64,000 nt of DNA from Mangrovimicrobium sp048323675 (GTDB lineage Bacteria > Pseudomonadota > Gammaproteobacteria > Pseudomonadales > Halieaceae), in the NCBI RefSeq assembly GCF_048323675.1, contig NZ_JBLWFK010000002.1:1116001-1180000 (forward strand), read 5' to 3'. Below the pieces are notes generated by a model. The model had not been told where the DNA came from, did no database searches, and worked only from the letters and a program-made list of their open reading frames with translations. Both the position numbers and the translations under genes were made by a program. Shown here piece by piece: positions 51,313 through 60,901 of the stretch. Position 1 is the first letter of the stretch. Each line of letters opens with the position of its first letter.

Positions 51313-52143
51313 ATGTACCCAAAACCGAACTTGCCCATCACGGCGCATATTCCCCATGCGGGCACCATCATTCCCGCGACGGCCCAGCGCCAGTTCACCT
51401 GTTCTGAGGCCGAGTTGTGGCGGGAAATGCTGGCCGTCACCGACTGGTACGCAGACGACCTGTTTGCCCTCCCCGGCATCGCGATGACGCAGACCCCGAT
51501 CAGCCGGGTGGCGCTGGATGTGGAGCGCTTCGAGGATGACGCACTGGAAGAAAAGGCCGCGTTCGGCCAGGGGTTGATCTATACCCACAGCACACAGGGC
51601 GTGCGCCTGCGCCGCGACCTGTCCGCGGTCGAGCGCACCCTGATGGTCGAGAACTACTACCGGCCCTGGCACCTGCACCTGGAGGCGCAGCTGGAACAGC
51701 AGGTCGAGCAGTGGGGCTACAGCCTGCTGCTGGACTGTCACAGTTTCGCCGACAAACCCTTTGCCTTCGAGGACGAAGGCAAACGGGAACGCCCCGATTT
51801 CTGCCTCGGCACCTGCGCCAACACGCCCGCGTGGCTGCTGGAGCACTGCCGGCAATTCATCGAGGGCCTGGGATATTGCGTCGAGGTAAATTACCCCTAT
51901 GCGGGCTGCCTGGTGCCGGAGCGCTTCGCGGGGGATACACGGGTCCCGGCGATCATGATCGAGATCAACCGGCGGCTGTACATCAAGGATACCGCCGAAC
52001 TCGATCCCCGCCTGCAGCCCCTGCCGGTCAGGAAAGCGGGCTACGGCAACTGGAAACAGCGGATTCAGCGCCTGATGGGCGAGCTCGGCGCGTTAAGCGC
52101 AAGCCATTTGGCGCCACATTACCGGCACAGCGCCGCCGGCTGA
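51313..52143 (+). CDS. N-formylglutamate amidohydrolase (HutG) family protein
   Basis: 276 residues from the ATG at 51313 (AGGAG eight bases upstream; frame open to 51217). ITAHIPHAGTIIPATAQRQF, LALDVERFEDDALEEK-type (VALDVERFEDDALEE), YSLLLDCHSFADKPF and MIEINRRLYIKD carry the His/Asp/Glu metal site of the family. HutG releases glutamate from N-formylglutamate in histidine degradation; no hut genes are here, so a different amide substrate is possible. Confidence 0.88.
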   Translation: MYPKPNLPITAHIPHAGTIIPATAQRQFTCSEAELWREMLAVTDWYADDLFALPGIAMTQTPISRVALDVERFEDDALEEKAAFGQGLIYTHSTQGVRLRRDLSAVERTLMVENYYRPWHLHLEAQLEQQVEQWGYSLLLDCHSFADKPFAFEDEGKRERPDFCLGTCANTPAWLLEHCRQFIEGLGYCVEVNYPYAGCLVPERFAGDTRVPAIMIEINRRLYIKDTAELDPRLQPLPVRKAGYGNWKQRIQRLMGELGALSASHLAPHYRHSAAG

Positions 52144-52199
52144 CAGCCCACCACCCAACCCGGCTGTCGAACCCCTGGCGAACGATCTACACTGCTGGT

Positions 52200-52961
52200 G
52201 TGGCGGCTAAAACTCACAGACTGCCCGGGCTGCTCCGGGCCATGACGGTGGCGCTGATGTCCCTATCCAACACGGGCTGGTCGGAAATCCCTCCCGAGCG
52301 ACAGGCCATGCTGCAGGCGATCCGGGATTCGGTGGCGGACTCCGCCGGCTATACCGGCCGCAGCACATTGAGCGACAGGGTCATGGACGCCATGGCCGCC
52401 GTGCCCCGGGAGGAATTCGTCCTGCCGGCTTATCGCGACAGCGCCTACCAGAATACCGCCCTGCCCATCGCCGCCGGCCAGACTATCTCCCAACCACTTA
52501 TCGTGGCCCTGATGACGGAGTTGCTGGAGCCCGAACCCGGCGACGTCATACTTGAGGTCGGCACCGGTTCGGGCTACCAGGCCGCCGTGCTTTCACTCCT
52601 GGTGGCGCAGGTGTACGGCGTCGAGATCATCGCCTCTCTCGCCGACAGCGCAACGGCGGTGCTGGAGCGCCTGGGTTATACCAACGTCACCGTGCGGGCC
52701 GGGGACGGCTACGCGGGCTGGCCGGAACACGCCCCCTTCGACGGAATTATCGTGACTGCCGCCGCGGAACACCTGCCTCCCCCCCTCCTGCGCCAACTGA
52801 AGCCCGGCGGCAAGCTGGTGATCCCGGTCGGCGCCCGGCACGGCTACCAGGAACTGCTGGTGGTCGAAGTGGACGCGGCGGGGGAAGTCGCCCGCCAGTC
52901 GGTGCTGCCGGTCGCCTTTGTACCGCTCACCAGAACGCCTGAAGCCCCCCCCACCAACTAA
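52200..52961 (+). CDS. pcm: Protein-L-isoaspartate O-methyltransferase with N-terminal hydrophobic segment
   Basis: 253 residues from a GTG at 52200; an in-frame ATG is at 52242. TALPIAAGQTISQPLIVALMTEL, ILEVGTGSGYQAAVLSLL (SAM motif I), DGIIVTAAAEHLPPPLL and LKPGGKLVIPVG are the Pcm blocks in order. The enzyme methylates isoaspartyl residues for repair. The first 30 residues (KTHRLPGLLRAMTVALMSL) look like a signal or anchor, so this copy may act in the periplasm. Confidence 0.9.
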   Translation: MAAKTHRLPGLLRAMTVALMSLSNTGWSEIPPERQAMLQAIRDSVADSAGYTGRSTLSDRVMDAMAAVPREEFVLPAYRDSAYQNTALPIAAGQTISQPLIVALMTELLEPEPGDVILEVGTGSGYQAAVLSLLVAQVYGVEIIASLADSATAVLERLGYTNVTVRAGDGYAGWPEHAPFDGIIVTAAAEHLPPPLLRQLKPGGKLVIPVGARHGYQELLVVEVDAAGEVARQSVLPVAFVPLTRTPEAPPTN

Positions 52962-52985
52962 TCAAGCAACTGACAAGGACTCACG

Positions 52986-54164
52986 ATGAAACTCGCGATT
53001 CTTTCCTGCAGCCCAAATAACTACAGCACCAGCCGGTTGAAGGAGGCGGCGGAGCAGCGCGACCACGAGGTCAATGTGCTCAATACCCTGAAATTTGCCA
53101 TCGACCTCGAGCGCGGTGCACCGGACCTCTACTACCGCCAGAAGCACCTCAGCCACTACGACGCGGTGCTGCCGCGGATTGGCGCCTCCATCACCTACTA
53201 CGGCACCGCGGTGGTCCGCCAGTTCCAGGAGATGGACGTGTTCTGCGCCAACACCGCACACGGCATCAACAATTCCCGGGACAAGCTGCGCAGCCTGCAG
53301 ATTCTCAGCCGCCACGGGGTCGGGATTCCCCGCACCACCTTCGTGCGCGACAAGAAGGACGTCCTGCCGGCCATCGAACGGGTGGGCGGCGCGCCGGTGA
53401 TCATCAAGCTGATCGAGGGCACCCAGGGTATCGGCGTGCTGCTGGCGGAATCGGTAAAAGCCGCGGAATCGATCATCGAGCTGCTGCAGAGCCAGAAACA
53501 GAACGTGCTGATCCAGAAGTTCGTCGCCGAGAGCAAGGGCAAGGACATCCGCGCCTTCGTGGTCGGCGATCGCGTGGTCGCCGCGATGCGCCGGGTCGCC
53601 CAGGGCCAGGAGTTTCGCAGCAACGTCCATCGCGGCGGCATCGCCGAACCGGTGGAACTCGATGAGGCCTACGCGGAAACCGCGGTGCGCTGCACCCAGA
53701 TCATGGGGCTGCGGGTCGCCGGCGTCGACATGCTGGAAAGCGCAACCGGCCCCCAGGTGATGGAGGTGAATTCCTCGCCGGGGCTGGAGGGTATCGAGAC
53801 TGCCACCGGCCTCGACGTCGCCGGCGCGGTGATCGATTATATCGCCGCCCAGGTGGATTTCCCCGAAATCGACGTGCGCCAGCGCCTGACCGTCAGCAAG
53901 GGCTACGGCGTGAGCGAGATCTACGTTCCCGAGGGCTCGCGGTTTATCGGCCAGAAAATCCTCGAGACCGGTTTGCTGGAACGGGACATCAACGTCCTCA
54001 CCCTGTACCGGGGCAGCAAAGTCATCCCCAACCCGCGCCGCGACCGGGAGCTGGAGTCCGGCGACAAGCTGCTGTGTTTCGGCAAGCTCGAGGCGATGCG
54101 GGACATGGTTCCCGCACGCACCCGCCGGCGGCGCGAACCCTCGGTGGAACAGCTGGACAACTGA
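52986..54164 (+). CDS. RimK-family ATP-grasp ligase fused to a TrkA_C (RCK) domain
   Basis: 392 residues, against about 300 for E. coli RimK. Residues 1-300 are RimK: MKLAILSCSPNNYSTSRLKE, INNSRDKLRSLQILSRHGVG, IKLIEGTQGIGV, ESKGKDIRAFVVGD and MEVNSSPGLEGIE (ATP/Mg-binding). Residues about 310-380 match a TrkA C-terminal domain (YGVSEIYVPEGSRFIGQK and VIPNPRRDRELESGDKLLCF). RimK adds Glu residues to ribosomal protein S6. The added domain may sense a nucleotide or ion. The pcm stop lies 24 bases upstream. Confidence 0.88.
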   Translation: MKLAILSCSPNNYSTSRLKEAAEQRDHEVNVLNTLKFAIDLERGAPDLYYRQKHLSHYDAVLPRIGASITYYGTAVVRQFQEMDVFCANTAHGINNSRDKLRSLQILSRHGVGIPRTTFVRDKKDVLPAIERVGGAPVIIKLIEGTQGIGVLLAESVKAAESIIELLQSQKQNVLIQKFVAESKGKDIRAFVVGDRVVAAMRRVAQGQEFRSNVHRGGIAEPVELDEAYAETAVRCTQIMGLRVAGVDMLESATGPQVMEVNSSPGLEGIETATGLDVAGAVIDYIAAQVDFPEIDVRQRLTVSKGYGVSEIYVPEGSRFIGQKILETGLLERDINVLTLYRGSKVIPNPRRDRELESGDKLLCFGKLEAMRDMVPARTRRRREPSVEQLDN

Positions 54165-54199
54165 GGCGCGAGCAGCAGCCGGCACACATCCCCCCGCCT

Positions 54200-54237
54200 C
54201 ACTGGTTAGCGCACACATAAGCGGCTAACCTTCAGTG
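54200..54237 (+). terminator. Hairpin between rimK-like and MFS-zinc-ribbon genes
   Basis: CACTGGTTAGC at 54200-54210 pairs with GCTAACC and CAGTG at 54224-54237, with a two-base bulge. A short T-run follows, then the ribosome-binding G-run for the next gene. It may end the RimK transcript. Confidence 0.5.
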
Positions 54238-54254
54238 TTTCGGGGGGGAATCGC

Positions 54255-55991
54255 ATGACCATCAGGCTCGAGCTCGCCGCCAGTGCCGGCACCCGCTACG
54301 CCACTGGTGCGATGATGTATTTCGCCCAGGGCATTCCCGCCGGCCTGCTGGCCATCGCGCTGCCGGCGTGGCTGGCCAGCCGCGATGTGGGCGCCGGCGC
54401 GATCGCCTCCTATCTCGCCGTCATCACCCTGCCCTGGGCTTTCAAGCTGCTCTCCGGTCCCCTGATGGACCGATTCCAGTTTCTCGCCATGGGGCGCCGC
54501 CGCCCCTGGGTCCTCGGTGCACAGCTGGGCCTCACCCTGTCGCTGTTGTCACTCGCGCTGGTGCCAGACCCCACCCAGTCCATGGGCATGCTGATGCTGT
54601 TCGGCACCCTGGTGAACGTCTTCGCGGCAACCCAGGACGTGGCGGTCGACGGCATGGCCATCGATCTCACGCCGGTTCAGGAACAGGGTCGGCTGAACGC
54701 CTTCATGGCCTTCGGCAAGGCCGTCGGCTGGGGTGCATCCTCGGCGGTGTGCGGCCTGCTGCTGGTAAATTTCGGGTTCGCGGTCACCGGGCTGGTAATG
54801 GCGCTGGTCTCCGCGCTGGTGCTGTGCCTCTTCCTCCGGGTGCGCGAACACGAGGGCGAACGCCTGCTGCCCTGGAGCGAGGGTGCGGCAGTCGCCGAGG
54901 CCCGGCCACCGGAGGCGCTTGGCAAACAGCTGGGGGCACTCAACCGCGAGCTCTGGGGCAAGGCCAGCATCGTCCTGATGCTGATCATGGTCTGTGACGG
55001 GCTGGTATCCGGCTACGGTCACGCCCTGATGCCGATCGCGGCGGTGAAACTCTTCGGCTTCAGCACGCCGCAGTGGTCTCAGCTGGTGGCGATGATGGGC
55101 CTGATCGGCGCCGCGGCGGCGCTGGCGCTGGGGCCGTTTATCGATCGCTTCGGCGCCCGGACCATGTTGTTGCTGACCAGTGCCATGGTGGGACTGCACG
55201 CCTTCCTGCTCGCCCTCACCCAGCACCTGTGGCAGGACACACTCTACGTGCGCGTGATGCTTTCCGTATGGATACTACTTGGGCCGATGACCATGGTCTG
55301 CATGATCGCGCTGGCCATGGCGCTGTGCGCCGGCAGCGGGTCTGCCACCCGCTTTGCTGTCTACATGTCCATCGCCAATCTCGGCAGCTCCGCCGGGGCC
55401 AAGGCCTACGGACTGGTCGCCGAGGGCATCAGCTACACGGAGTCCTACCTGTTGCTGGGCTGCCTCGTGCTGCTCATGCTCGCGGTGCTGGCACTGTACC
55501 GGCAGCATCCAGCGGACGGGAAGACCCGCGCGGGTCGTCCCGCCCCGCGTTACACCACCGGCATCGGCGCCGGCGAGGCCGGTATGTTCTGGTCCGGCGC
55601 CATGCGCTGCCCGAAGTGCCGTGCGGACATGGAAATGACGTCTTACGATGGCGTGGAGATCGATCGCTGCGCGAGCTGCAGCGGCCTGTGGTTCGACCCC
55701 GGCGAACTGGAAAAGCTGCGCAGCCGGGAGGCCGCCGCGGAACTCGATACCGGCGCGCGCAGGACCGGCAAGCGCCATGACAGCATCAACAGGTACAACT
55801 GCCCGCGCTGCGGCGGCAAGATGATGCAGATGCTCAATGTCGATTCCGGACAGGTCTGGTATGAGTCATGCGTCAGCTGCCACGGTTCCTACCTGGATGC
55901 GGGGGAGCTCACAGCGCTCAACCGGGAAGATCTCTCTGCGCTGCTGCAACGCTTACGCCCAGGGAAGAAAGCGACGACGGCGCGCAGTTGA
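54255..55991 (+). CDS. MFS transporter fused to two C-terminal TFIIB-type zinc ribbons
   Basis: 578 residues in one uninterrupted frame, with a G-run ribosome-binding site before the ATG. Residues 1-420 have twelve TM helices of the AmpG/PAT type (FAQGIPAGLLAIALPAW, VNVFAATQDVAVDGMAIDL). Residues 450-560 contain two zinc ribbons: CPKC...CASC with GLWFDPGELEKL, and CPRCGGKMMQ...CVSC with GSYLDAGELTAL, both zf-TFIIB. Such ribbons are usually separate small proteins; the cytoplasmic tail could bind metal, nucleic acid or a partner. Confidence 0.87.
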   Translation: MTIRLELAASAGTRYATGAMMYFAQGIPAGLLAIALPAWLASRDVGAGAIASYLAVITLPWAFKLLSGPLMDRFQFLAMGRRRPWVLGAQLGLTLSLLSLALVPDPTQSMGMLMLFGTLVNVFAATQDVAVDGMAIDLTPVQEQGRLNAFMAFGKAVGWGASSAVCGLLLVNFGFAVTGLVMALVSALVLCLFLRVREHEGERLLPWSEGAAVAEARPPEALGKQLGALNRELWGKASIVLMLIMVCDGLVSGYGHALMPIAAVKLFGFSTPQWSQLVAMMGLIGAAAALALGPFIDRFGARTMLLLTSAMVGLHAFLLALTQHLWQDTLYVRVMLSVWILLGPMTMVCMIALAMALCAGSGSATRFAVYMSIANLGSSAGAKAYGLVAEGISYTESYLLLGCLVLLMLAVLALYRQHPADGKTRAGRPAPRYTTGIGAGEAGMFWSGAMRCPKCRADMEMTSYDGVEIDRCASCSGLWFDPGELEKLRSREAAAELDTGARRTGKRHDSINRYNCPRCGGKMMQMLNVDSGQVWYESCVSCHGSYLDAGELTALNREDLSALLQRLRPGKKATTARS

Positions 55992-56010
55992 AACCCTCGG
56001 CAGGGTTTAA

Positions 56011-56691
56011 TCAGAAGCAGACCAACTCCGAAAAGAGCCACTCGACACAGTCGTCGTACTGATCGATGTTGGTAACCGGTTCCGCGACTTCGAAGGTGCC
56101 GTCGGCATCCACGTCGAGGGCGCAAAACGAACGGGCGGAACCCGGGTCAGCGTAATCGAAGTCCTGGGGATGGTCGTAGTCATAGGCCACCGCGAGCCAC
56201 CAGGGCGTTGGCCCCGGATTGAAAGCCAGGGTACTGCTACCGACATACCCGACCTGGTTCCCGTCGGAGATTGGCTGGCAAAACGCCTCGTTATTCGCAA
56301 TGACCGACGCCTGCGACTGCCATCCGCCAATACAGGCGCAATCCAGGCCGCCGACCGGCGGTCCGGGCGGCGCCTCGATGGGCGCATCGATATAGACCGA
56401 GAGGCGCTCGCTGCCATCCAGCACCAGGTTGTAGCTTCCCTGCCACTGCACCGCGTCGTAGACCGCGGTGGCGAAGGGGATCTCCATCTGGCCCGAGGCC
56501 ACCGGCGCCGCGGGAATCACCGCCACCCCGCCGAGGGTGACCGTGGTCGCCAGGTCGAGGTCGACCCCGGTTACGACAATTTTTTCCTGCGCGCGGTCCA
56601 CGTGGATACTGTAAATATCCTGCGCCGCCACCTGCGATGTGGCGAACAGCAGTCCGGCACCCGCGAGAGCGCGCGAGAGAGTGGCGATCAT
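56011..56691 (-). CDS. Exported TIG/IPT-like domain protein, paralogue 1
   Basis: 226 residues from the ATG at 56691 (the frame stays open to 56844). Signal peptide LSRALAGAGLLFATSQVAAQ. The domain VDRAQEKIVVTGVDLDLATT and VTLGGVAVIP follows the IPT/TIG pattern (binding sheet, then GG turn). PPGPPVGGLDCACIGGWQ is a short collagen-like/Cys linker. The C-terminal part ends with VEWLFSELVCF. It is a tandem paralogue of 56753 with the same architecture. Function unknown. Confidence 0.75.
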   Translation of the reverse strand: MIATLSRALAGAGLLFATSQVAAQDIYSIHVDRAQEKIVVTGVDLDLATTVTLGGVAVIPAAPVASGQMEIPFATAVYDAVQWQGSYNLVLDGSERLSVYIDAPIEAPPGPPVGGLDCACIGGWQSQASVIANNEAFCQPISDGNQVGYVGSSTLAFNPGPTPWWLAVAYDYDHPQDFDYADPGSARSFCALDVDADGTFEVAEPVTNIDQYDDCVEWLFSELVCF

Positions 56692-56752
56692 GTCACACCC
56701 GGAAAAGGGTGTGTGTGCCTGGCATCGTGAGTCCATTGCTGATGACCTCCCC

Positions 56753-57511
56753 TCAGGGGGACAGTACCGTTTCCGTGGTTGCGCACACATTGGTCTGCAG
56801 GGCGACCGCACATTCGGCCTGCTGCGCCGCGTTGATGCGGACATTGACCAGGTCCTGCTGGTAGGGATCGGTCTCGCTGACCTCTACCAGGCGACACACC
56901 GATTGCAGCGGATCACCTGCGTAATACGCGGCGCCAATCGGGAACTGGGGATAAACCGACGAATCGAGGGGATCGGTGAGGACCGTACCCGCCAGGTCGG
57001 CAACGCCGGTGGCGCTGACCTCATAGCAGGTGGTCGCAGCCGCGCCCCACAGCCCGACGAGTTCCGCCGCCCAGTCCACCGCGCAGGGACAGCCGGTAGC
57101 GGCGGGATCGACCACAGCGGAGACGAAGTAGATGGAAATCGCATCGCTACCGTCGATTTGCAGGGCATAGCTGCCAGTCCCGGCGACTGCCGCGGCTATG
57201 TCGGCATCGAACAACAGCTCGACTTGCGTCGGCGAACTGGCGCCGGGCGTCAGTGGAACGCTGCCGCCCAGGGTGAAATCGGTCACCGTATCGAGATCCG
57301 CGCCGCGCACGATAATTTTTTCGTTCGCCCAGTCGACCGTGACGCTGTCCACCACTGTCGACGCGGCCGCCGCCGGTGCCGGCTCTGTGCCGGGGCAACC
57401 CGGATCGTTCTTGTTGGGACCTTTGCAGGGCGCTGCGGAAAACGTGGGGGATGACAACAGCGAAACCGCGACGCCGAAAAGAACAACACCACTACTTATT
57501 CTGAAAGCCAT
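56753..57511 (-). CDS. Exported TIG/IPT-like domain protein, paralogue 2
   Basis: 252 residues from the ATG at 57511, GGGAG five bases upstream. Signal peptide VVLFGVAVSLLSSPTFSA. VDWANEKIIVRGADLDTVTD and FTLGGSVPLTP match paralogue 1 over its TIG-like domain; GSYALQIDGSDAISIYF matches GSYNLVLDGSERLSVYI. The linker GCPCAVDWAAELVGLW parallels CACIGGWQSQ. Six or more Cys suggest disulfides in the periplasm or outside. The two genes are 61 bases apart and probably one operon. Confidence 0.75.
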   Translation of the reverse strand: MAFRISSGVVLFGVAVSLLSSPTFSAAPCKGPNKNDPGCPGTEPAPAAAASTVVDSVTVDWANEKIIVRGADLDTVTDFTLGGSVPLTPGASSPTQVELLFDADIAAAVAGTGSYALQIDGSDAISIYFVSAVVDPAATGCPCAVDWAAELVGLWGAAATTCYEVSATGVADLAGTVLTDPLDSSVYPQFPIGAAYYAGDPLQSVCRLVEVSETDPYQQDLVNVRINAAQQAECAVALQTNVCATTETVLSP

Positions 57512-57743
57512 ACACACTCCCTGTAGGCTGATTCTTCCTGAAACCTTTGCGCCTACATGTATTGCTTGATTGAACCAGTACCTTAGTTCACACCACGGGA
57601 GTGTCCAGAACTATCTGTACTTTTCGTGAACCAGGTCGCACTCCCGCTTTGCGCTCGCGGCTGCACACGCCGCCGCGAAATCCGCGGGTAATGCCACTGC
57701 AGCGCGGTATCCGCGGGAGTACGGGGGCCCGGGTGCCCTCGGA

Positions 57744-59072
57744 TCAGTCGAGCTCACGCATCCGGATAAACGCCACACAGGCGCCCGCCGCAAACGCCGG
57801 AATCGCGAAGTAGAAAAACAGTGAGGGCATGGAGAAACCCGCCGCGATCATCACTCCGGCCAGCGAGGGGCTGAGCACCGCCCCAGCCCTGCCGAGCCCG
57901 GCGGCCCAGCCCAGTCCCGTGCCGCGCACCTGCACCGGGTAGACAATCATGGCCACGTTGTAGAGGTTGCCGAACGCGCCGAACATGGCGCTGCCGGTAA
58001 CCAGCAGCATCAGCCAGATCAGGTAGAACGGCATACTGGCGATGGACTCGTGGATGCCGCTGAGTACGGCCATGCAGCCACCGCCGACAATAAATGCAGC
58101 GAGCAAAACCCGCTTCAGGGGCCACCAGGTAGCCAGCCAGCCGATCAGGATATTGCCGAATATCGCCCCGGCGGGCAGCGCCGTGGTGCCCTGGATAGCC
58201 GCCTGCTGGGACAACCCCGCGCCGATCAGCACCTTCGGCATCCAGCTGCTGATGAAGTACACCGTGAGGAAAGAAAGGAAAAACGCGCTCCACAGCAGCC
58301 AGGTGGTTGCTCCGCGCCCGTGGGTGAGAAGCGACTTTACCGTGGCGGATTCGGTTTTCTGCGCGTCGGGCAGCACCGGCAATTCGGTGACCTGGCCCTG
58401 GCCGATGTAGGCCAGGGTGCGGTTCACCTTTTCCAGCACGGCCTCGCGGTGCCGGCGCATGACAAAGGCCAGCGACTCCGGCACCAGGAACTGTACCAGC
58501 AGCGCGGTGACTACAGTCAGCGCGCCGGTGTAGAGAAAAATCGGCCGCCAGCCCTGCTCGGCAATCACTTCGGCGACAATCAGCCCGCCGGCGAAGCCGC
58601 CGAAATTGGCGGCGGCCAGCAATACCGCGATCACCAGTGTGCGGTAGCGCAGGGGACTGAATTCGCCGACCAGGGCCGGCAGGGTCGCGACCAGCGCGCC
58701 GAGGGCGAGGCCTGCCACCACGCGCCAGATAACCAGTTCGCTGACCGAGCCGCTGAAGGCCACGGCCAGCGTTCCCAGGCCTGCAACCAGCAGGGCCGCG
58801 CTGACCACGATGCGCCGGCCGAGCCGGTCCGAGACGCCGCCGAGGAACATGGCGCCAAAGGCCATGCCGAATACCCCGGCGCTGAACACCACACCGAGTT
58901 CGCCCGGGCTCACCGCGAGGTCCTGGCTGATGGCCGGCGCGGTATAGGAAATAATGACGATATCGAAGCCCTCGATCATGCTCGCCAGCATGCACAGGAA
59001 CAGTATCAGCCACTGCATGGGCGAGATACGTGTCGGATGGAGCAGGTCGTTGTTGGCAGTGGTGCCGGTCAT
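57744..59072 (-). CDS. MFS transporter, aromatic-acid:H+ symporter (AAHS) type
   Basis: 442 residues from the ATG at 59072 (AAGGGGAA upstream; frame open to 59180). Twelve TM helices. LCMLASMIEGFDIVIISYTAP has the Asp in TM1 seen in PcaK/BenK relatives, and GGVSDRLGRRIVV is the TM2-3 loop signature. LVPESLAFVMRRHR ends the first half. It may carry an aromatic acid or similar; the LigB dioxygenase gene nearby (60975) is at least consistent. Confidence 0.87.
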   Translation of the reverse strand: MTGTTANNDLLHPTRISPMQWLILFLCMLASMIEGFDIVIISYTAPAISQDLAVSPGELGVVFSAGVFGMAFGAMFLGGVSDRLGRRIVVSAALLVAGLGTLAVAFSGSVSELVIWRVVAGLALGALVATLPALVGEFSPLRYRTLVIAVLLAAANFGGFAGGLIVAEVIAEQGWRPIFLYTGALTVVTALLVQFLVPESLAFVMRRHREAVLEKVNRTLAYIGQGQVTELPVLPDAQKTESATVKSLLTHGRGATTWLLWSAFFLSFLTVYFISSWMPKVLIGAGLSQQAAIQGTTALPAGAIFGNILIGWLATWWPLKRVLLAAFIVGGGCMAVLSGIHESIASMPFYLIWLMLLVTGSAMFGAFGNLYNVAMIVYPVQVRGTGLGWAAGLGRAGAVLSPSLAGVMIAAGFSMPSLFFYFAIPAFAAGACVAFIRMRELD

Positions 59073-59379
59073 CGGATTCCCCTTGTTATTGTATTTCGCC
59101 GCGCACAAGGCCGGCCCCTGAATGCAACTCCAGGGTGCAGTCGATGGCGCGGAGAGACAGGCCGGTGGCGCAGCGGGCAATATGGCGGCTGCCGCCGGGC
59201 AGGACGTATTGTAACCCCAGGCATGCCGAAGCCAACAAACCCGACGCGCCCTGCCCCGTGCAGCCGGAGGATTTGTCGTGCGCCTGCCCGGACAGCAATC
59301 GGGTTCGTCCGGGATGCCGGCTAGCGCAGCCTGCTGCTGACCTGTGCCGCGTTCAGTGAAACCCCTGCCAGCGTGCCCT
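59073..59379. other. Gene-free gap between the AAHS carrier and LysR genes
   Basis: 307 bases. A minus-strand frame (59086-59298) has no start signal or family match. I see no clear regulatory element except the carrier's ribosome-binding site at its right of start. Confidence 0.35.
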
Positions 59380-60258
59380 TCACAACCGTTCGCCGAGAAA
59401 GTCGATCAGCGCCCTCACCTTGGGCGCGATATGCCGCCGCGTGGGGTAGACCGCATACACCCCCAGTTCACTCGCACTGTATTCCGGCAGTACTTCAACC
59501 AGCGTGCCCCGGGCAACATCGTCGCCGACCAGGAAATCCGGCTGCATCACTATCCCCTGCCCGGACACGGCTACCGCCCGACAGGTATCGCCGTTATTGC
59601 TGCGAATACAGGGTGAGACGCGCACACTGACTGTCCCCTCCGGCCCCTGCAGGTGCCACTCGTCCCCCCCCGACCAGTAGCTGTAGGCGATGATCGCGTG
59701 GTTCCTGAGCTGCTCGGGATGATCCGGCGTCCCATGCCGGTCGAGGTAGTCGGGCGAGGCGCACATGACCAGGCGCGCCACCGCCAGTTTGCGCGCGACC
59801 AGGCTGGAGCTGCTCAGGGTGCCGATGCGCACGGCCAGGTCAATGCCCTCCTCGACCAGGTCGGCAACCCGGTCTGCGAGGGTGATGTCCAGGTCCACCT
59901 GGGGATGGCGCTCGCGAAACTCTCCCCACAGGGGCGCCAGCTTGCGCATGCCATAGGACACCGGGACGTTCACCCGCAACAGGCCGCGGGCGGTGTCGCT
60001 GGCGGAAGAGGCCTCCGCTTCCGCCTCCTCGAGGTCCGCGAGCAGTTCGCGGCAGCGCAGCAGGAAGACTTCGCCCTCTGCGGTCAGCGACAGGCGCCGG
60101 GTGGTGCGGTGCAACAGGCGCACCCCGAGGCGGGTTTCCAGTTCGTTGACGTGGCGGGAAACTGCAGCCTTGGACAGGTCGAGATGATCCGCCGCGCCGA
60201 CAAAGCTCCCGGCATCAACCACCGCGATAAAGGTCTGCATTTCCAGGAATGGGTTCAT
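59380..60258 (-). CDS. LysR-family transcriptional regulator
   Basis: 292 residues. The HTH is MQTFIAVVDAGSFVGAADHL with SKAAVSRHVNELETRLGVRLLHRTTRR; the effector domain shows LLRVNVPVSYGMRKLAPLW and VRIGTLSSSSLVARKLA. It is divergent from doxX, with a TTC-N8-GAA dyad just before its start, the normal layout for a LysR regulator controlling its neighbour. Confidence 0.93.
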   Translation of the reverse strand: MNPFLEMQTFIAVVDAGSFVGAADHLDLSKAAVSRHVNELETRLGVRLLHRTTRRLSLTAEGEVFLLRCRELLADLEEAEAEASSASDTARGLLRVNVPVSYGMRKLAPLWGEFRERHPQVDLDITLADRVADLVEEGIDLAVRIGTLSSSSLVARKLAVARLVMCASPDYLDRHGTPDHPEQLRNHAIIAYSYWSGGDEWHLQGPEGTVSVRVSPCIRSNNGDTCRAVAVSGQGIVMQPDFLVGDDVARGTLVEVLPEYSASELGVYAVYPTRRHIAPKVRALIDFLGERL

Positions 60259-60260
60259 TG

Positions 60261-60274
60261 TTCCAAATTATGAA
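60261..60274. promoter_or_regulatory. Putative LysR-type operator (TTC-N8-GAA)
   Basis: TTCCAAATTATGAA, an interrupted A+T-rich dyad of the T-N11-A class, three bases upstream of the lysR start codon and about 105 bases before doxX. Confidence 0.5.
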
Positions 60275-60379
60275 ACAGTTAATCACTTAAAGCCATGTTT
60301 ATGCCGAATAAAACCACTTATAAACTGCAAGGCAAGTCACCGTTGTGACCCGACAACACACGACACAAGGAGATTCACC

Positions 60380-60886
<507 letters not shown>

Positions 60887-60901
60887 GCGGCGACGCACTT
60901 A

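Noticed and set aside
50954..51479. Minus-strand ORFs before the N-formylglutamate amidohydrolase-like gene
   Set aside because: No start signal, no family pattern, biased composition; likely spurious.
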